DNA from: Candidatus Cloacimonadota bacterium
GTDB lineage: Bacteria; Cloacimonadota; Cloacimonadia; Cloacimonadales; TCS61
Assembly (NCBI GenBank): GCA_030628755.1
Contig: DAOVQH010000155.1
Location: forward strand, 1-6,324
Direction of reading: 5' to 3'
Length of the DNA stretch: 6,324 nucleotides
How positions within the stretch are numbered: position 1 is the stretch's first letter; each line of letters begins with the position of its first letter. This document shows, piece after piece, positions 4,907 through 6,324 of this stretch. The notes beneath the pieces are model-generated. The model did no database searches, was not told where the DNA came from, and worked only from the letters and a program-made list of their open reading frames with translations. The position numbers and the translations under genes were made by a program.

Positions 4907-6324
4907 TCAAGTTATTTTACCTTTTTTTATAACAAAATTTATTTCTATATCAGCAATTGATTTTGAACTGAAAATATCTTCATTCAGACAAACCATATCA
5001 GCCTGCTTTCCAATTTCAATTGTACCGAGTCTATCTTCATCAAATGAGAGTCTTGCTGCATTTTTTGTATAGAGCTCTACTGCCTGATAGGGGGTTAATC
5101 TTTCATTTTCATTATGAATTCTAACTGCAGCATCTATTCCTTTGAGAGCATTCATCTCTGTTATATACCAATCGGAACTCCCTGTGAGCAATATCCCGCG
5201 ATTGTATATTGAAGCGAGTCTATTGGTTCTGGAAGTTCTTTCCTTTCCCAATCTGGTTTCATAGAGAGCGTTTTCTCCACCCCAGAGTCTATCGAACATA
5301 GGTTGCATCACTGCACTAACTCTGGCTTGTGCAATTCTATCGAGTATTTCATCGGATGTGAGTTCATTATGAATGATTTCATGCCGGAGGTCTTTAGGTT
5401 GCTCCATTTGAACTTTTTCGTAAAACTTCAGGATTTGAGAAATTGCCGCGTCTCCAATACAATGAATAGCAATTTGGAGATCACTGTCATGAGCTTTTCG
5501 AATAAATTTTTCCCAGAATTCATCTGAGTGATAAAGACAACCGAAGTTATCTGGTTGATCTGTGTAGGGTTCTAATAGCGCTGCAGTATGGGAACCGAAA
5601 GAACCATCTGCCAAAATACATCCCCCTACTCTGGGAGAACCGATCTCAAGAGCTATATCAACATCTGTTGTTTGTGGGTAGAGAATATATTCTACAGGGA
5701 ATTCATCCAATTTATTCTTTAAAAATTCATAATGATTTATATCTGATCTGATATTATCGACCATTGTATGGACTGTGGTATGACCTGTTTTTGCAGCAGA
5801 TTCTGCAGCTTTTTGATAAGCAAGTAAAATTCCTTCTTCAGGGATGTTTTTTTTAAACCAGGTAGCAGCTTTACTGTCTAAACGTTTATTCAGGTATCCA
5901 TCAAAGTTATCAGGAAGCGTTTTTTCCCAATCTATTTGTTTTGCTGCAATAGTATTGATAACACATGAATGCCCGTCTACTCTTCTTAGAAATACAGGGA
6001 TATCAGGAAAAATCCTATCGAGTTCTTTTGCAGTTGGAAACCTTTTTTCTTTTATATTGTTTTCATCAAACTTAAAAGCAAAAATTTTACCACTAACTGG
6101 TTTTATCTCTGCTAATATTGCAAATACTTCATTTAATGATTTTACATTTTCCAGATTTGCTCTAGAAATATATAATCCCCCCTCAAAAGAGTGCGTATGA
6201 GTATCGATAAATCCAGGATAAACAAATGATTCTTTTAAATCGATTTTCTCTACATTTTTTAAATCCGGAATGTTTTTGAAAATTTCTTTGATTTTTCCTT
6301 TATCAATTAAAAGTGCGGAAAAGA
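4907..6324 (-). CDS. Amidohydrolase, YtcJ-like (Amidohydro_3), N-terminus outside window
   Basis: The frame is open from the right edge to TGA at 4907-4909, giving 471 visible residues; the family usually has about 500-560, so roughly 15-25 are missing. Numbering from the first complete codon, the motifs are: PGFIDTHTH with metal ligands His42 and His44; VDGHS; GHTTVHTM; ADGSFGSHTA (around 238-247); AIHCIGDAA (His287); RHEIIH (His314, His318); GSSDW (Asp384); and the end motif YTKNAARLS...LGTIEIGKQADMV. These are in family order, so this is a metal-dependent TIM-barrel hydrolase acting on amide-type or similar bonds; the substrate cannot be predicted. There is no signal peptide in view, so it is probably cytoplasmic. 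Cys235 stands where relatives typically have Lys before the ADG motif. The ATG at 5764 is internal: using it would remove the HxH site. It may be co-transcribed with the 4Fe-4S gene downstream. Confidence 0.93.
   Translation of the reverse strand, partial: FSALLIDKGKIKEIFKNIPDLKNVEKIDLKESFVYPGFIDTHTHSFEGGLYISRANLENVKSLNEVFAILAEIKPVSGKIFAFKFDENNIKEKRFPTAKELDRIFPDIPVFLRRVDGHSCVINTIAAKQIDWEKTLPDNFDGYLNKRLDSKAATWFKKNIPEEGILLAYQKAAESAAKTGHTTVHTMVDNIRSDINHYEFLKNKLDEFPVEYILYPQTTDVDIALEIGSPRVGGCILADGSFGSHTAALLEPYTDQPDNFGCLYHSDEFWEKFIRKAHDSDLQIAIHCIGDAAISQILKFYEKVQMEQPKDLRHEIIHNELTSDEILDRIAQARVSAVMQPMFDRLWGGENALYETRLGKERTSRTNRLASIYNRGILLTGSSDWYITEMNALKGIDAAVRIHNENERLTPYQAVELYTKNAARLSFDEDRLGTIEIGKQADMVCLNEDIFSSKSIADIEINFVIKKGKIT

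Noticed and set aside
4891..4912. AT-rich palindrome (ttttaaaa type) near the amidohydrolase stop
   Set aside because: It has only A:T pairs with no GC stem or clear T run, and is expected by chance at this base composition.
5303..5527. Short plus-strand frame within the amidohydrolase gene
   Set aside because: The minus-strand frame here carries the conserved AIHCIGDAA and RHEIIH motifs, so the plus frame is a shadow.
5844..6200. 118-codon plus-strand frame
   Set aside because: It is antisense to the N-terminal part of the amidohydrolase, including the HxH and VDGHS motifs. It has no recognisable domain of its own.

Overview
The window is AT-rich bacterial DNA. It holds two plus-strand genes on the left and two minus-strand genes on the right, which converge on one intrinsic terminator at about 4050-4081. 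The long lipoprotein, built from FWRV-type fibronectin-like repeats and ending in a formylglycine-generating-enzyme (FGE/sulfatase-modifying factor) fold, is a style common in uncultured Gram-negative lineages such as Cloacimonadota, Delongbacteria, Marinimicrobia and some Bacteroidota. That placement is inferred from domain style and base composition only. No rRNA, tRNA, CRISPR array, IS element or phage gene is visible.

Left half (plus strand): the first gene is only the C-terminal 131 codons of a protein that starts outside the window. Thirteen bases later, behind a good Shine-Dalgarno sequence, comes a 1207-residue gene. Its product has a lipoprotein signal peptide (Cys24), an N-terminal domain I cannot assign firmly, five FWRV-type Fn3-like modules, one more ordinary Fn3 module, and an FGE-type domain at the C terminus. 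The FGE domain is split by an insert of about 140 residues that looks like a jelly-roll (MAM / choice-of-anchor J type) domain. It also lacks both cysteines that carry out FGE chemistry. The protein is most simply read as a cell-surface binding or adhesion protein, not an enzyme.

Right half (minus strand): an amidohydrolase of the YtcJ/Amidohydro_3 type runs in from the right edge without its first few residues. It is followed after 71 bases by a four-helix membrane protein with two Cx3C motifs and two C-terminal 4Fe-4S clusters (NapH/YccM-like). The two may be co-transcribed, although the gap holds a weak promoter-like sequence. They share no obvious pathway. The amidohydrolase reading frame is open from 4907 to 6324, so a start at 5764 would be an artefact that drops the metal-binding HxH motif.

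No multi-gene novel system is evident. The points most worth a second look are the domain nested inside the FGE fold, the loss of the FGE cysteines, and a cysteine in the amidohydrolase where related proteins usually have lysine.
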